Assembly (NCBI RefSeq): GCF_003851545.1
Contig: NZ_BHVX01000003.1
Coordinates: forward strand, 62,001 to 126,000
Direction: 5' to 3'
DNA: 64,000 nucleotides
From: Ralstonia sp. SET104
Lineage (GTDB): Bacteria > Pseudomonadota > Gammaproteobacteria > Burkholderiales > Burkholderiaceae
Of this stretch, positions 46,867-56,569 are shown in pieces (position 1 is the stretch's first letter; each line of letters opens with the position of its first letter). The notes below the pieces were generated by a model that searched no databases, was not told the DNA's origin, and saw only the letters and a list, made by a program, of their open reading frames with translations. A program made the position numbers and the translations under genes.

Positions 46867-47009
46867 AATCGCGTGAGTTTTTTGCACAGATCGAGTCAGT
46901 ATATATCGATTGTTGATCACAATTTACGGCGCTACGCTGTTGCCTTCTCGCGCTTGCTGGCCCAGCGTCGAGTGAGAAAAATCGACCCGACTTACGTCTG
47001 CCGCTCATC

Positions 47010-47843
47010 GTGACTCCCGCCGTTATCGCCCTGGTTCTCTGCGCCGCCCTGCTCCATGCCTCATGGAATGCACTGCTGAAAAGCGGCTCCGACCGCCTGC
47101 GCGCCATCACGCTGATGACGCTGGCTTCTGGCATTGCAGCGGCCCCAATGGCAATTGCACTGCCACTGCCTGCGCTGGCGGCTTGGCCGTATGTGGCGCT
47201 GTCTGCGGTGCTGCACGTCGGCTACAACGTGTTTCTTGCGCGTGCGTATCGGTTTGGCGAGTTCGGGCAGGTGTACCCGATTGCGCGGGGGTCATCACCG
47301 CTGCTGGTGACGATGGGCGCCGCGCTGTTTGCTGGCGAAACGCCAGGCGTCATCGCCCTTGCGGGCGTGGTGCTGGTGAGTGGCGGCATTCTGAGCTTGG
47401 CGCGCGGCCGCAAAGCTGACCTCGGCTCAACATTGGCGGCGCTCACCACGGGCGTGTTCATCGCGGGCTACACGGTGTGCGACGGCATCGGTGCACGGGC
47501 GGGCGGCAATGCAAATGCGTATTCAGCATGGCTCTTCATGCTCGACGGCCTGCCGATGGTACTGCTCTATCGTGTATGGAAAGGCCCATTGAACATCGAC
47601 CTGCGCGACGCCAATACGCTCAAAACCTTCGGTGGCGGCGTGGTCTCGCTCATCGCATACGGCATCGTCATCTGGGCCGTGACGCTCGCGCCAATGGGGC
47701 CGGTGTCGGCTCTGCGAGAGACCTCCGTCGTGTTTGCCGCGCTGCTTGGCCGGCTGTTCCTGAAAGAGTCGCTCACTGCGCGGCGCCTGTCGGCGTGCTC
47801 AGTCATCGCGTTCGGCGCTTACTGCCTCGGGCATCCGGCCTGA
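47010..47843 (+). CDS. DMT/EamA family transporter
   Basis: The 277-residue protein has ten predicted helices in two EamA repeats (about 5-130 and 140-275). Motifs typical of the family are GEFGQVYPIARGSSPLLV and SALRETSVVFAALLGRLFLKE. It is probably a drug/metabolite exporter of the inner membrane with unknown substrate. The start is GTG 47010; no better ATG is in frame. The divergent LysR gene suggests inducible expression. Confidence 0.88.
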   Translation: MTPAVIALVLCAALLHASWNALLKSGSDRLRAITLMTLASGIAAAPMAIALPLPALAAWPYVALSAVLHVGYNVFLARAYRFGEFGQVYPIARGSSPLLVTMGAALFAGETPGVIALAGVVLVSGGILSLARGRKADLGSTLAALTTGVFIAGYTVCDGIGARAGGNANAYSAWLFMLDGLPMVLLYRVWKGPLNIDLRDANTLKTFGGGVVSLIAYGIVIWAVTLAPMGPVSALRETSVVFAALLGRLFLKESLTARRLSACSVIAFGAYCLGHPA

Positions 47844-47852
47844 GCGCAACAC

Positions 47853-48416
47853 TCAAGCTGCGCGCGGCGGATATCTGACTTCGAGGATATCGATCTGCTC
47901 GACACCCGTCGGCGTGCGCAGCGGTACTGTATCGCCCTCACGCGCCTTGATGAGTGCGCGCGCAATCGGCGAAATCCAGCTTACGTGCCCGATATCCAGA
48001 TCGACCTCGTCCATGCCGACGATGGTGATGGTGGTCTCGTCGCCACCCTGGTTGACGTAGGTGACCGTCGCGCCGAAGAAGATCTGGTCGTTGTCGCCCT
48101 GCAGGCTGGCGTCGACCACTTCAGCCTTCTCAATGCGGCGCGTGAGAAAGCGGATGCGACGATCGATCTCGCGCAGGCGTTTCTTGCCGTAGAGGTAGTC
48201 GCCGTTCTCAGAGCGATCCCCATTGGATGCCGCCCATGACACGATGCCCACGACTTCTGGCCGCTCGGTGTCGATCAAGTGCATCAGCTCGGTGCGCAAG
48301 CGTTCATAACCGGCCGGGGTGATGTAGTTCTTGGAACCTGGCGGCAAGGGCGCAGCGCCCTCGGGCAGATCGTCTTCGTCATCGCCGGCATCTTCCCGGA
48401 CGAAAGCTTTGTTCAT
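47853..48416 (-). CDS. greB: Transcription elongation factor GreB
   Basis: The 187-residue protein has an N-terminal coiled coil (about 34-105) with the acidic tip in SENGDYLYGKKRLREIDRR, and a C-terminal FKBP-like domain (GATVTYVNQGGDETTITIVG). GreB rescues backtracked RNA polymerase by stimulating transcript cleavage. A 30-residue acidic/Gly-Pro extension precedes the conserved start. It is convergent with the DMT gene, 9 bp apart. Confidence 0.94.
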   Translation of the reverse strand: MNKAFVREDAGDDEDDLPEGAAPLPPGSKNYITPAGYERLRTELMHLIDTERPEVVGIVSWAASNGDRSENGDYLYGKKRLREIDRRIRFLTRRIEKAEVVDASLQGDNDQIFFGATVTYVNQGGDETTITIVGMDEVDLDIGHVSWISPIARALIKAREGDTVPLRTPTGVEQIDILEVRYPPRAA

Positions 48417-48499
48417 GATGTGCGCAACGTTAGCGAATGAGGTTTCAGCGCTCCATTATAGAAAGCCAGCCCCTGGGGAAGAAAAAGTGAAGAAGGGGG

Positions 48500-48527
48500 T
48501 TCACAAGGTCCAAAATCTCTGTATAAT
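48500..48527 (+). promoter_or_regulatory. Promoter of the first tRNA-Arg gene
   Basis: TTCACA (48500-48505, 5/6) and perfect TATAAT (48522-48527) are separated by 16 bp, 14 bp upstream of the tRNA. The second copy has its own TATAAT at 48767-48772 but no good -35. Confidence 0.6.
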
Positions 48528-48541
48528 CTCATTTCTCGGTT

Positions 48542-48618
48542 GCGGCTGTAGCTCAGTTGGATAGAGTACTTGGCTACGAACCAAGGGGTCGTGGGTTCGA
48601 ATCCTGCCAGCCGCGCCA
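48542..48618 (+). tRNA. tRNA-Arg (anticodon ACG), copy 1
   Basis: The 77-nt cloverleaf has acceptor arms GCGGCTG/CAGCCGC, D arm GCTC/GAGT, anticodon stem CTTGG/CCAAG with loop CTACGAA, T loop GTTCGAATC and encoded CCA. The anticodon ACG (wobble A to I) reads CGU, CGC and CGA. Confidence 0.97.
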
Positions 48619-48634
48619 ACCTGATAAAAGCACG

Positions 48635-48664
48635 AAGGGCTTCCAGAAATGGAAGCCCTTTTTG
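48635..48664 (+). terminator. Rho-independent terminator of tRNA-Arg copy 1
   Basis: A perfect 10-bp stem AAGGGCTTCC/GGAAGCCCTT with a 6-nt loop ends in T5, 16 bp after the tRNA. Confidence 0.88.
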
Positions 48665-48786
48665 TTTGTCCCGTACCAAGAGAAGAGAAGCGGGCCAACA
48701 GGCTAGGGCTCCTCTTTTTTCATAGCGTCATGCATTTGGCAACGACAACCTCGCGCAGATCACATGTATAATCGCGCTCCTTAATT

Positions 48787-48863
48787 GCGGCTGTAGCTCA
48801 GTTGGATAGAGTACTTGGCTACGAACCAAGGGGTCGTGGGTTCGAATCCTGCCAGCCGCGCCA
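48787..48863 (+). tRNA. tRNA-Arg (anticodon ACG), copy 2
   Basis: It is identical over 77 nt to the copy at 48542-48618. The flanks differ upstream but resemble each other downstream, including a matching terminator stem. A TATAAT lies at 48767-48772. Confidence 0.97.
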
Positions 48864-48879
48864 ATCTGATAAGAACACG

Positions 48880-48909
48880 AAGGGCTTCCTGCAATGGAAG
48901 CCCTTTTTG
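48880..48909 (+). terminator. Rho-independent terminator of tRNA-Arg copy 2
   Basis: It has the same 10-bp stem as the first copy, with a different loop (TGCAAT) and T5. It lies 15 bp before the spoT stop codon on the other strand. Confidence 0.88.
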
Positions 48910-48924
48910 TTTTCGCGCTGAACG

Positions 48925-51537
48925 TCAGTCTCCGCCTCGGTCTCGCGCGATACGAATCACATCGGGGTTACGCCGCAGCGCGCGCATCACATCGGCCAAG
49001 TGCACCCGGTCATGCACCTGAATCAGGAACGTCATATACGTCGCTTCCTGATCGCCCTCTTGCTCCATCGACACATGCGCCACGTTGGCATCAGCTGACG
49101 TGAGGTCTGCCGCCACGCGCGCGAGAATGCCCTTGGTATTGCGCACCAGCACCTTGATCGACACGTCGAATGCGCGTGTCGTGTGCTCGGCCCACATGAC
49201 GTCGATCCAGTGCTCCGGATCCTTGCCGTGCAGACGCTTGGCCACGCGACATTCCTGCACGTGAATCTGCAGGCCCTCGCCCTTACCGATGTAGCCCACG
49301 ATCGGGTCGCCTGGAATCGGGCGGCAGCACGACGAAAACACCATCGCCATACCCTCGTCGCCACTGACAGTGACGGCGGGCGCCTCCTCGCCAGCGAAGG
49401 TGTGCACCGCCGCCATCAACGCCTCGTCGCCGTCGTGACCACCTTCTTGTAGAAGAATTTCGATGCGTCGCGCCACGACTGCAGCCACACGGCGGCCGAG
49501 CGCAAGGTCCGCAAAGACATCTTCGCGCGCCTTGTTGCCCGTCCACTGCACGATGCGCTCCCACACCTGCGCGGACACCGCTTTCATGTCGATGCCCAAC
49601 TGGCGCAGCGCCTGTTCAAGCAGGCGCTCGCCCAACTGGATGGCCTCATCCAGCTTGGCCGTCTTGAGGAAATGCCGGATCGCCGCACGCGCCTTGCCGG
49701 TGCGCACGAACGTGAGCCACGATGGGTTCGGCTTCGAGTACGGCGCCGTCACCACCTCGACGATGTCGCCGTTCTTCAGCTCCGTACGCAGCGGCAGCAG
49801 CTCGTTGTTGATCTTGACAGCCACGCACTGATTGCCCAGATCACTGTGCACCGCATAGGCAAAGTCCAGCGCCGTAGCGCCGCGCGGCAGCGCGCGGATC
49901 TCACCCTTGGGCGTGAACACATAAACGGCGTCCGGAAACAGGTCGATCTTGACGTGCTCCAGAAACTCCTGGGAATCACCGGTTTGGCTTTGGATATCGA
50001 GCAGTGATTGCAGCCACTGGTGCGCCTGCTGCTGCGCGCGGTCGGGCTCGTCGTGATGCTGCTTGTACATCCAGTGCGCCGCCACGCCCGCTTCGGCGAT
50101 CTGGTTCATCTCACGCGTGCGGATCTGGAACTCGACCGGCGTGCCGAACGGTCCCACCAGCGTCGTATGCAGCGACTGATAACCGTTGATCTTGGGGATA
50201 GCGATGTAGTCCTTGAACTTGCCGGGCATCGGCTTGTACAGACTGTGCAGCGCACCCATCGTCATGTAGCACTGCATCTGCGTATCGACCACCACGCGGA
50301 AACCGTACACGTCCAGCACCTGCGAGAACGACAACTGCTTGTCGTGCATCTTGCGGTAGATGCTGTAGAGCGTCTTTTCACGGCCAGTCATTTCGGCCGG
50401 AATGCCAGCATCCGTCAGCGCACGCTGCGCGGTCTCGAGGATGCGGCTGACCACCTCGCGCCGATTGCCGCGCGCAGCCTTCACCGCCTTCTCGAGCGTT
50501 GCATACCGGAACGGCGAGCCAATGCGGAAGCTCAGCTCCTGCAGCTCGCGGTACGTGGTGTTAAGGCCGAGACGGTGCGCGATCGGCGCGTAGATCTCCA
50601 TCGTTTCGCCCGCGATGCGGCGGCGCTTTTCGGGCGGCACGTGGTCGAGCGTGCGCATGTTGTGCGTACGGTCCGCCAGCTTGACGAGAATCACGCGCAC
50701 ATCGCGCGCCATCGCCAGCAGCATCTTGCGGAAGCTCTCTGCCTGCGCCTGCTCGCGGCTCTGGAATTCAAGCTTGTCCAACTTGGTCAGGCCGTCGACC
50801 AATTCAGCGACCTTGGGGCCAAACTTCTCGGCCAGCTCGCTCTTGGTCACGCCCTGATCTTCAATCACGTCGTGCAGCAACGCGGCCATGATCGATTGCA
50901 CATCGAGCTTCCAGCCCGCGCAGATCTCTGCCACGGCCACCGGGTGCGTGATATACGGCTCGCCGCTCTGGCGATACTGCCCGAGGTGTGCTTCGTCAGA
51001 GAAGTGGAACGCTTCTTTCACCAGCTTGAGGTCTGCTGGCTTTAGATACGACAGCTTTTCAGTCAGCCCAGAAATGGAGACAACCTGCTGGCGCGGCGGT
51101 GCCGCGGGCTGCGAGGTGGGGCCAAAGAGGTGCCGGTAGGTCTGCTCCAGCACCGCATCGATAAAGAGCGTGTCGCCAGCTACCGGCCTGGAGGTTTGCC
51201 CAGGCGCCTCGGTGCCTGCACCTTTGTGCGATTTGGGCGGCAACGCCGACCGCTCCCCTACCAGGTCAGCACCACGCGGATCAGGCAAGTTCGGCGCGCC
51301 CGTGCGAGGCAACGCAGGGCCGGAGCCGGAAGCAGATGACGGCATGGAAACGATGGAAGCGGTGGACGCCCCGGAAGGGACCGTGGAGGCGCCCGACGCA
51401 GAATCAGACGACCTCGCAGACGATTCCACCGACGGCACGTTGTGCTCGTGCGTGGCGGAAGGTTTGGTCCTGGGCGAAGAAGAAGCGGGCGAGGTAGGCA
51501 TGCCGGGGTCTTGTGCGTTCGCGGCTTTCACATCCAT
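48925..51537 (-). CDS. spoT: Bifunctional (p)ppGpp synthetase/hydrolase SpoT
   Basis: The protein is about 870 residues. After an Ala/Ser/Pro-rich extension of about 130 residues come the HD hydrolase (LLHDVIEDQG near 215), the synthetase (DVYGFRVVVDTQMQCYM, about 365-480), the TGS domain (VYVFTPKGEIRALPRGATAL) and a C-terminal ACT domain. The intact HDxxED site marks SpoT/Rel rather than RelA. It ends the gmk-rpoZ-spoT cluster, 60 bp after rpoZ. The start is uncertain: ATG 51537 is used, with several in-frame choices in the extension. Confidence 0.93.
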   Translation of the reverse strand: MDVKAANAQDPGMPTSPASSSPRTKPSATHEHNVPSVESSARSSDSASGASTVPSGASTASIVSMPSSASGSGPALPRTGAPNLPDPRGADLVGERSALPPKSHKGAGTEAPGQTSRPVAGDTLFIDAVLEQTYRHLFGPTSQPAAPPRQQVVSISGLTEKLSYLKPADLKLVKEAFHFSDEAHLGQYRQSGEPYITHPVAVAEICAGWKLDVQSIMAALLHDVIEDQGVTKSELAEKFGPKVAELVDGLTKLDKLEFQSREQAQAESFRKMLLAMARDVRVILVKLADRTHNMRTLDHVPPEKRRRIAGETMEIYAPIAHRLGLNTTYRELQELSFRIGSPFRYATLEKAVKAARGNRREVVSRILETAQRALTDAGIPAEMTGREKTLYSIYRKMHDKQLSFSQVLDVYGFRVVVDTQMQCYMTMGALHSLYKPMPGKFKDYIAIPKINGYQSLHTTLVGPFGTPVEFQIRTREMNQIAEAGVAAHWMYKQHHDEPDRAQQQAHQWLQSLLDIQSQTGDSQEFLEHVKIDLFPDAVYVFTPKGEIRALPRGATALDFAYAVHSDLGNQCVAVKINNELLPLRTELKNGDIVEVVTAPYSKPNPSWLTFVRTGKARAAIRHFLKTAKLDEAIQLGERLLEQALRQLGIDMKAVSAQVWERIVQWTGNKAREDVFADLALGRRVAAVVARRIEILLQEGGHDGDEALMAAVHTFAGEEAPAVTVSGDEGMAMVFSSCCRPIPGDPIVGYIGKGEGLQIHVQECRVAKRLHGKDPEHWIDVMWAEHTTRAFDVSIKVLVRNTKGILARVAADLTSADANVAHVSMEQEGDQEATYMTFLIQVHDRVHLADVMRALRRNPDVIRIARDRGGD

Positions 51538-51597
51538 GAAAGATCGCAAGAACGATCAGTGACCGAGGCAGCGTACCACGCCGGGTAATGCGTCAGC

Positions 51598-51801
51598 TCA
51601 GGACGGAACCTTCTTGAGCATCTCGATACCGACTTGGCCGGATGCGATTTCGCGCAATGCGGTCACGGTCGGCTTGTCCTTGGCATCAACCTTGGGCGTG
51701 TGGCCCTGCACCAACTGACGGGCGCGATACGTTGCGGCCAACGCCAGTTCGAAGCGGTTCGGAATCTGTTTCAAGCAATCTTCGACGGTAATACGCGCCA
51801 T
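51598..51801 (-). CDS. rpoZ: RNA polymerase omega subunit
   Basis: The 67-residue protein starts [23 protein letters not shown], the universal omega pattern (NRFELV/A...RARQL), and ends in [12 protein letters not shown]. It helps assemble RNA polymerase and, with beta', forms a ppGpp site. It lies between gmk and spoT as in most proteobacteria, linking polymerase and ppGpp metabolism. Confidence 0.96.
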   Translation of the reverse strand: MARITVEDCLKQIPNRFELALAATYRARQLVQGHTPKVDAKDKPTVTALREIASGQVGIEMLKKVPS

Positions 51802-51939
51802 GAAAACTCCACCTGGTGGCAAATCTTGTTGATCTCGATATTTTAGCAGCAGCGCGGCACTCGCTTCGGAGAGCACATGGGCGCGGGCGCTACCACACTT
51901 TTGCAATCACGCTGAAAAACGCGACTGCGCGTTACTGAC

Positions 51940-52605
51940 TCAGTGAATGCCCAACTCGACGAACAGCTCGCCGTGTCGCGCTTTCTGGGCGCCGAAGCGC
52001 AGGCGCGTGGCCTGCACCACCGTGCGCAGCTCAGTCAATGCCGTGTCGAACACTTCATTGATGATCACGTAGTCGGCCTCGGGCGCATGCGCCATCTCGG
52101 AGCCCGCTGCCAGCAGGCGACGCACGATCACGTTGGGTTCGTCCTGGCCGCGCTTCTTCAGGCGATCTTCCAGTGCCGTGAGCGACGGCGGCAGGATGAA
52201 GATTTCAACCGCATTGGCAAAGCGCTTGTGCACCTGCTGTGCGCCCTGCCAGTCGATCTCGAGCAGCACATCGGTGCCCGCGCGCATCTGCTCTTCGATC
52301 CACACACGGGAGGTGGCGTAGTAGTTGCCATGCACCTCGGCCCATTCGAGAAACTCGCCGCGATCACGGCAAGCCTTGAACTCTTCGACGGTCATGAAGT
52401 TGTATTCGCGGCCGTGCTGCTCGCCTGGACGCGGCTTGCGCGTGGTGGCCGAGACCGACAGGCGAATCGACGAATCCTGCGCCAGCAACGCATTCACTAG
52501 CGTCGACTTGCCTGCACCGGACGGTGCCACGACCATGAACAGGCTGCCAGGAAAATGATTCTCGATGGGCGTATCGACGGCAGAGTGCGCTTGAGAGGAT
52601 GGCAT
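51940..52605 (-). CDS. gmk: Guanylate kinase
   Basis: The 221-residue enzyme has the P-loop [16 protein letters not shown] near residues 25-40, the GMP site [19 protein letters not shown], and [12 protein letters not shown]. It phosphorylates GMP to GDP. The C-terminus is slightly longer than usual. It is 22 bp after yicC and 138 bp before rpoZ. Confidence 0.96.
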   Translation of the reverse strand: MPSSQAHSAVDTPIENHFPGSLFMVVAPSGAGKSTLVNALLAQDSSIRLSVSATTRKPRPGEQHGREYNFMTVEEFKACRDRGEFLEWAEVHGNYYATSRVWIEEQMRAGTDVLLEIDWQGAQQVHKRFANAVEIFILPPSLTALEDRLKKRGQDEPNVIVRRLLAAGSEMAHAPEADYVIINEVFDTALTELRTVVQATRLRFGAQKARHGELFVELGIH

Positions 52606-52627
52606 GTTTTAGTTCTATCGTTTCGAG

Positions 52628-53563
52628 TTATTCGAGGTTCTGGACCTGCTCGCGCATCTGCTCGATGAGCAGCTTGAGTTCCATCGATGCATCGGCCAGT
52701 TCCTTGGCGGCAGCCTTCGAGCCGAGCGTGTTCGCCTCGCGGTTGAGTTCCTGCATCATGAAATCCAGGCGCTTGCCGATCTGGCCGCCTTTCTCCAGGA
52801 TGTGGCGCGTCTCGCGCAGGTGCGCCTGGAGGCGCGAGAGCTCTTCTGCGATGTCGATGCGGATGCCGTACACCGTGGCTTCCTGGCGGATGCGCTCGGA
52901 CAGCTCATCACGCGTGAGCGCGGGTGTGCCTTCGGGCGCAGCCAGGCCAAATGCTTCACGCAGGCGCTCCGTGAGCTTGTCCTGATGCTGCTGGATCAGA
53001 ACGGGCACCATCGGCGTGAGTTTGTCGACGATGGCGAGCATCGCGTCAGCACGGTCGAGCAGCACGGTCTTGAGCGCGTCGCCTTCGCGGCGGCGCGATT
53101 CCAGAAGTTGCTTGAGCGCCTCTTTGGCAGCATCGATCACAGCGTCGCGCAGCGCATCCTGCGTTAACTGAGGCTCGGCCAGCACGCCTGGCCAGCGCAG
53201 GATTTCGCCCATGCGCAGCGAACCCGATGCCGGCAGGTGGCGCGTGACCGCCTGCTCCAGCTTGGCCAGTTGTTGCAGCAGGTCCACATTGAGCGCCGCA
53301 ACATCGCTGGCGGCCTCCTGGCGCTGCAGGTTGATCCGGCATTCCAGCTTGCCGCGCGACAGTGCGCTCATCAGCATTTCGCGCAGTGCCGGCTCGAAGG
53401 CGCGGCACTCTTCCGGGGCGCGGAACAGCAGATCCAGGAAGCGCGAGTTGACGGTGCGGAATTCGACCGAGACGGTGGCGACGCTCCCGCTGGGTGCGCC
53501 ATGGGCATCGGTAAAGGCTGCCTGGCGTGTGGCAACGCCGTAGCCGGTCATGCTGTGGATCAT
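52628..53563 (-). CDS. yicC: YicC/YloC family endoribonuclease
   Basis: The 311-residue protein starts MIHSMTGYGVATRQ and has FRTVNSRFLDLLFRAPEE near residues 36-53 and the DUF1732 C-terminal end (FMMQELNREANTLGSKA). YicC is a recently assigned endoribonuclease that helps degrade small RNAs. Its place beside gmk is conserved. It is divergent from the kinase gene (151-bp spacer). Confidence 0.94.
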   Translation of the reverse strand: MIHSMTGYGVATRQAAFTDAHGAPSGSVATVSVEFRTVNSRFLDLLFRAPEECRAFEPALREMLMSALSRGKLECRINLQRQEAASDVAALNVDLLQQLAKLEQAVTRHLPASGSLRMGEILRWPGVLAEPQLTQDALRDAVIDAAKEALKQLLESRRREGDALKTVLLDRADAMLAIVDKLTPMVPVLIQQHQDKLTERLREAFGLAAPEGTPALTRDELSERIRQEATVYGIRIDIAEELSRLQAHLRETRHILEKGGQIGKRLDFMMQELNREANTLGSKAAAKELADASMELKLLIEQMREQVQNLE

Positions 53564-53714
53564 GGAATCGTGGTGTGTTGTTCTTGGTGGAATCGGGAAA
53601 TCCGGCGGCGGTTATTTAGCGCCAGGAATTGGCAGGGAATCCCCCACCTTTTGTCGCTTTACAACGTGTGGACTGGTCAGGGAGAATCCGACAGCCATTT
53701 CGCCACACAAACCC

Positions 53715-54740
53715 ATGACAGAGTCAAAAGGCTCAGGACAGCCGCGCAGTGCCCCGTTGCCGGTCGGTACCTTGCTGTCCAACTATCGTATTGTAAAGAA
53801 GTTGGCCAGCGGGGGGTTCAGCTTCGTCTATCTAGCTACCGACGAACATGGGACGCCGGTGGCCGTGAAGGAATATCTGCCGTCTTCGCTGGCCCGTCGC
53901 GCGCCCGGCGAATTGATTCCTGTCGTACCGGAGGAAAGCGCGAGCGCATTCCGCCTCGGGCTCAAATACTTCTTTGAAGAAGGCCGGTCGCTGGCCAAGA
54001 TTTCGCACCCTGCCATCGTGCGCGTGCTCAATTTCTTCCGGGAAAACGGCACCGTCTACATGGTGATGACGTACGAGCAGGGCAAAACGCTGCAGGAACA
54101 CATCCTCGCTGCGCGCCAGCAAGGCAAACTGAAGATGCTGCGCGAGCGCTTCATCCGCCAGGTCTTCCATGACCTGATGAGCGGGCTGCGCGAAGTCCAC
54201 ATCCACAAGCTGCTGCACCTCGATATCAAGCCGGGCAACATCTACCTGCGCGAAGACTATTCGCCGATCCTGCTCGATTTTGGCGCCGCACGGCAGACGC
54301 TCACGGCGGAAGCCTCGCGCTTCCAGCCGATGTACACGCCGGGCTTTGCCGCGCCCGAGCTGTACCGCAAGCACAACGAGCTGGGCCCGTGGACGGACAT
54401 CTACAGCATTGGCGCGACCGTCTACGCGTGCATGGCCGGCACGCCGCCGCAAGAAGCCACGCAGCGCGAGAAGGAAGACAAGCTGGAAGAAGGCCTGGAA
54501 CGCCTGCGCAAGGTGTACACGGCCAGCCTGATCGATCTGGTTGGCTGGTGCCTGAAGATGAAGCCGGAAGAGCGCCCGCAGAGCGTATTCCGCCTGCAGA
54601 AGGTGCTGCGCGAGGAAAGCAATGCGCTGACCGAGCTGCAAGCCCTGACCGCCGTCACCCAGGGTGGCCCTGTGCCAGAAGAAAAAGAGGCGTTGACGAC
54701 GCGTTTCATGAGCCGCCTGTTGCGCCGCCGGGACAGTTGA
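53715..54740 (+). CDS. Serine/threonine protein kinase (Hanks type)
   Basis: The 341-residue protein has a full kinase domain at about 24-290: glycine loop LASGGFSFVYLA, Lys in VAVKEYLPSS, catalytic loop HLDIKPGNIYL (HLD in place of HRD), DFGAA, and APELY of the P+1 loop. No transmembrane or sensor domain follows. HLD marks it as a non-RD kinase, so activation-loop phosphorylation may not be needed. A PP2C phosphatase gene follows 105 bp later, suggesting a reversible phosphorylation pair. The substrate is unknown. Confidence 0.9.
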   Translation: MTESKGSGQPRSAPLPVGTLLSNYRIVKKLASGGFSFVYLATDEHGTPVAVKEYLPSSLARRAPGELIPVVPEESASAFRLGLKYFFEEGRSLAKISHPAIVRVLNFFRENGTVYMVMTYEQGKTLQEHILAARQQGKLKMLRERFIRQVFHDLMSGLREVHIHKLLHLDIKPGNIYLREDYSPILLDFGAARQTLTAEASRFQPMYTPGFAAPELYRKHNELGPWTDIYSIGATVYACMAGTPPQEATQREKEDKLEEGLERLRKVYTASLIDLVGWCLKMKPEERPQSVFRLQKVLREESNALTELQALTAVTQGGPVPEEKEALTTRFMSRLLRRRDS

Positions 54741-54845
54741 CTGCCAAGTCTCCCCTGGCAGGCGGAGTATGATTTCAAAACGGTGCAAAACGAGGCAGGA
54801 CTTGCCGCTGCACCGCATTCCCTTACCAAATACTCATTAGCCCCA

Positions 54846-55760
54846 ATGCGATTCTCGGTTTATCAAGAAAGCAAGAAAGGCGCGCGACGCGTCAACCAGG
54901 ACCGCATGGGCTACTGCTTCACGCGCGATGCCATGCTGATGGTGCTGTGCGACGGCCTAGGCGGGCACTCGCTGGGTGAAGTTGCGGCCCAGCAAGCGCT
55001 GCAGACCATGGCGCGCCAGTTCCAGCGTCACGCACGTCCGTCGATCCGCAATCCGCGCGATTTCCTGCACGAAAGCATCATGCTCGCGCACCGCGACATC
55101 CACCGCTATGCCGAGACCAACGGCCTGCCGGATGCGCCGCGCACCACGATCGTCTGCGCGCTGGCCCAGCGGGGTTCGCTGCACTGGGCGCACGCGGGCG
55201 ATTCGCGCATGTACCTGATGCGCAAGGGCGAACTGGTGACGCGCACGCGCGATCACTCCAAGATCGAGAACTTGCTGCAACAGGACCGCGTGCTGCCGAT
55301 GCAGGTGGCCAACCACCCCGAGCGCAACAAGATCTACAACTGTCTGGGCTCGCCCAACCTGCCGCTGATCGACATCGGCGGGCCGGTCAACCTGGAGCCG
55401 GGTGACGTCGCCATGCTGTGCTCCGACGGCCTGTGGGGCAGCGTGCAGGAAGACGAACTGGTCGATACCTGCACGAGCTTCTCGGTCACGCAGGCGATTC
55501 CAGAGCTGATTGCCCGCGCGCTGCGCAATGCCGGCGACAGCGCCGACAACACCACCGCCATCTCCATGATGTGGGAGCTGGATGCAGTCACCGCCACACA
55601 GGACTCGGTACAGACCGACACCCTGCCGCTGAATGCCTTCACCACTTCCATCCTGGACGCACCGCAAAGCGAATCGGGGCTGATGTCGGAAGAGGAAATC
55701 GAGCGCTCCATCGCCGAGATCCGCGCCGCTATCGACAAGACCAGCAATCTGACACGCTGA
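54846..55760 (+). CDS. PP2C-type protein phosphatase (Stp family)
   Basis: The 304-residue protein has the PPM motifs [46 protein letters not shown] and [10 protein letters not shown], so all metal Asp residues are present. The C-terminal 50 residues are a polar extension with Ser/Glu repeats. It presumably removes phosphate placed by the kinase encoded upstream. ATG 54846 starts the conserved fold; an earlier frame has no good start. It is soluble by sequence. Confidence 0.92.
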   Translation: MRFSVYQESKKGARRVNQDRMGYCFTRDAMLMVLCDGLGGHSLGEVAAQQALQTMARQFQRHARPSIRNPRDFLHESIMLAHRDIHRYAETNGLPDAPRTTIVCALAQRGSLHWAHAGDSRMYLMRKGELVTRTRDHSKIENLLQQDRVLPMQVANHPERNKIYNCLGSPNLPLIDIGGPVNLEPGDVAMLCSDGLWGSVQEDELVDTCTSFSVTQAIPELIARALRNAGDSADNTTAISMMWELDAVTATQDSVQTDTLPLNAFTTSILDAPQSESGLMSEEEIERSIAEIRAAIDKTSNLTR

Positions 55761-55852
55761 GCGTTGCTCAGCAGCATCCAACGGCCCGCCCTGCCGAGCG
55801 TAGCGCGGGCCGGTATCATGTCGGGTTATCCGTTTTCTCAAGCGAGCCCCAC

Positions 55853-56569
55853 ATGCGTCCTAGCGGCCGTCAGCCCGACCAACTCCGCCCTGTCACCCTC
55901 ACCCGCCACTTCACGCGCCACGCCGAAGGCTCGGTACTGGTGTGCTTTGGCGATACCCAAGTGCTCTGCACGGCCAGCGTGCTGCCCAAGGTGCCACCGC
56001 ACAAGAAAGGCAGCGGCGAAGGCTGGGTGACGGCCGAATACGGCATGCTGCCGCGCTCCACCCATACGCGCTCCGACCGTGAAGCCGCGCGCGGCAAGCA
56101 AACCGGCCGCACGCAGGAAATCCAGCGCCTGATCGGTCGCGCGATGCGCTCGGTGTTTGATCTGCGCGCGCTGGGCGAACACACGCTGCATCTCGACTGC
56201 GACGTGCTGCAAGCCGATGGCGGCACGCGCACGGCCAGCATTACCGGTGCGTTCGTCGCGGCATATGACGCCATCTCGGTGATGCGCGAGAAGGGTCAAT
56301 TGGTGGGCAATCCGATCCGCGATTTCGTTGCTGCCGTGTCGGTGGGCGTGGTCGATGGCGTGCCGGTGCTCGATCTGGACTACCCCGAAGATTCCGCCTG
56401 CGATACCGACATGAACGTCGTCATGACCGGCAGCGGCGGCTTTGTGGAAGTGCAAGGTACCGCCGAAGGCACGCCTTTCTCGCGCGCTGAAATGGACGCG
56501 CTGCTCGGCCTGGCCGACCAGGGCATCCGTGAGCTGATCAGCCTGCAGAAGCAAGCACTGGGGCTGTAA
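55853..56569 (+). CDS. rph: Ribonuclease PH
   Basis: The 238-residue phosphorolytic 3'-to-5' exoribonuclease starts [20 protein letters not shown] and has [17 protein letters not shown] (phosphate/RNA site), [20 protein letters not shown] and the C-terminal GMDALLG-like [14 protein letters not shown]. It matures tRNA 3' ends. Its stop abuts the rdgB start with no spacer, so the two are one transcript. Confidence 0.96.
   Translation: MRPSGRQPDQLRPVTLTRHFTRHAEGSVLVCFGDTQVLCTASVLPKVPPHKKGSGEGWVTAEYGMLPRSTHTRSDREAARGKQTGRTQEIQRLIGRAMRSVFDLRALGEHTLHLDCDVLQADGGTRTASITGAFVAAYDAISVMREKGQLVGNPIRDFVAAVSVGVVDGVPVLDLDYPEDSACDTDMNVVMTGSGGFVEVQGTAEGTPFSRAEMDALLGLADQGIRELISLQKQALGL

Noticed and set aside
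54742-54762. A terminator between the kinase and phosphatase genes
   Set aside because: The 6-bp CTGCCA/TGGCAG stem has a 9-nt loop and no T-run; read-through is likely.
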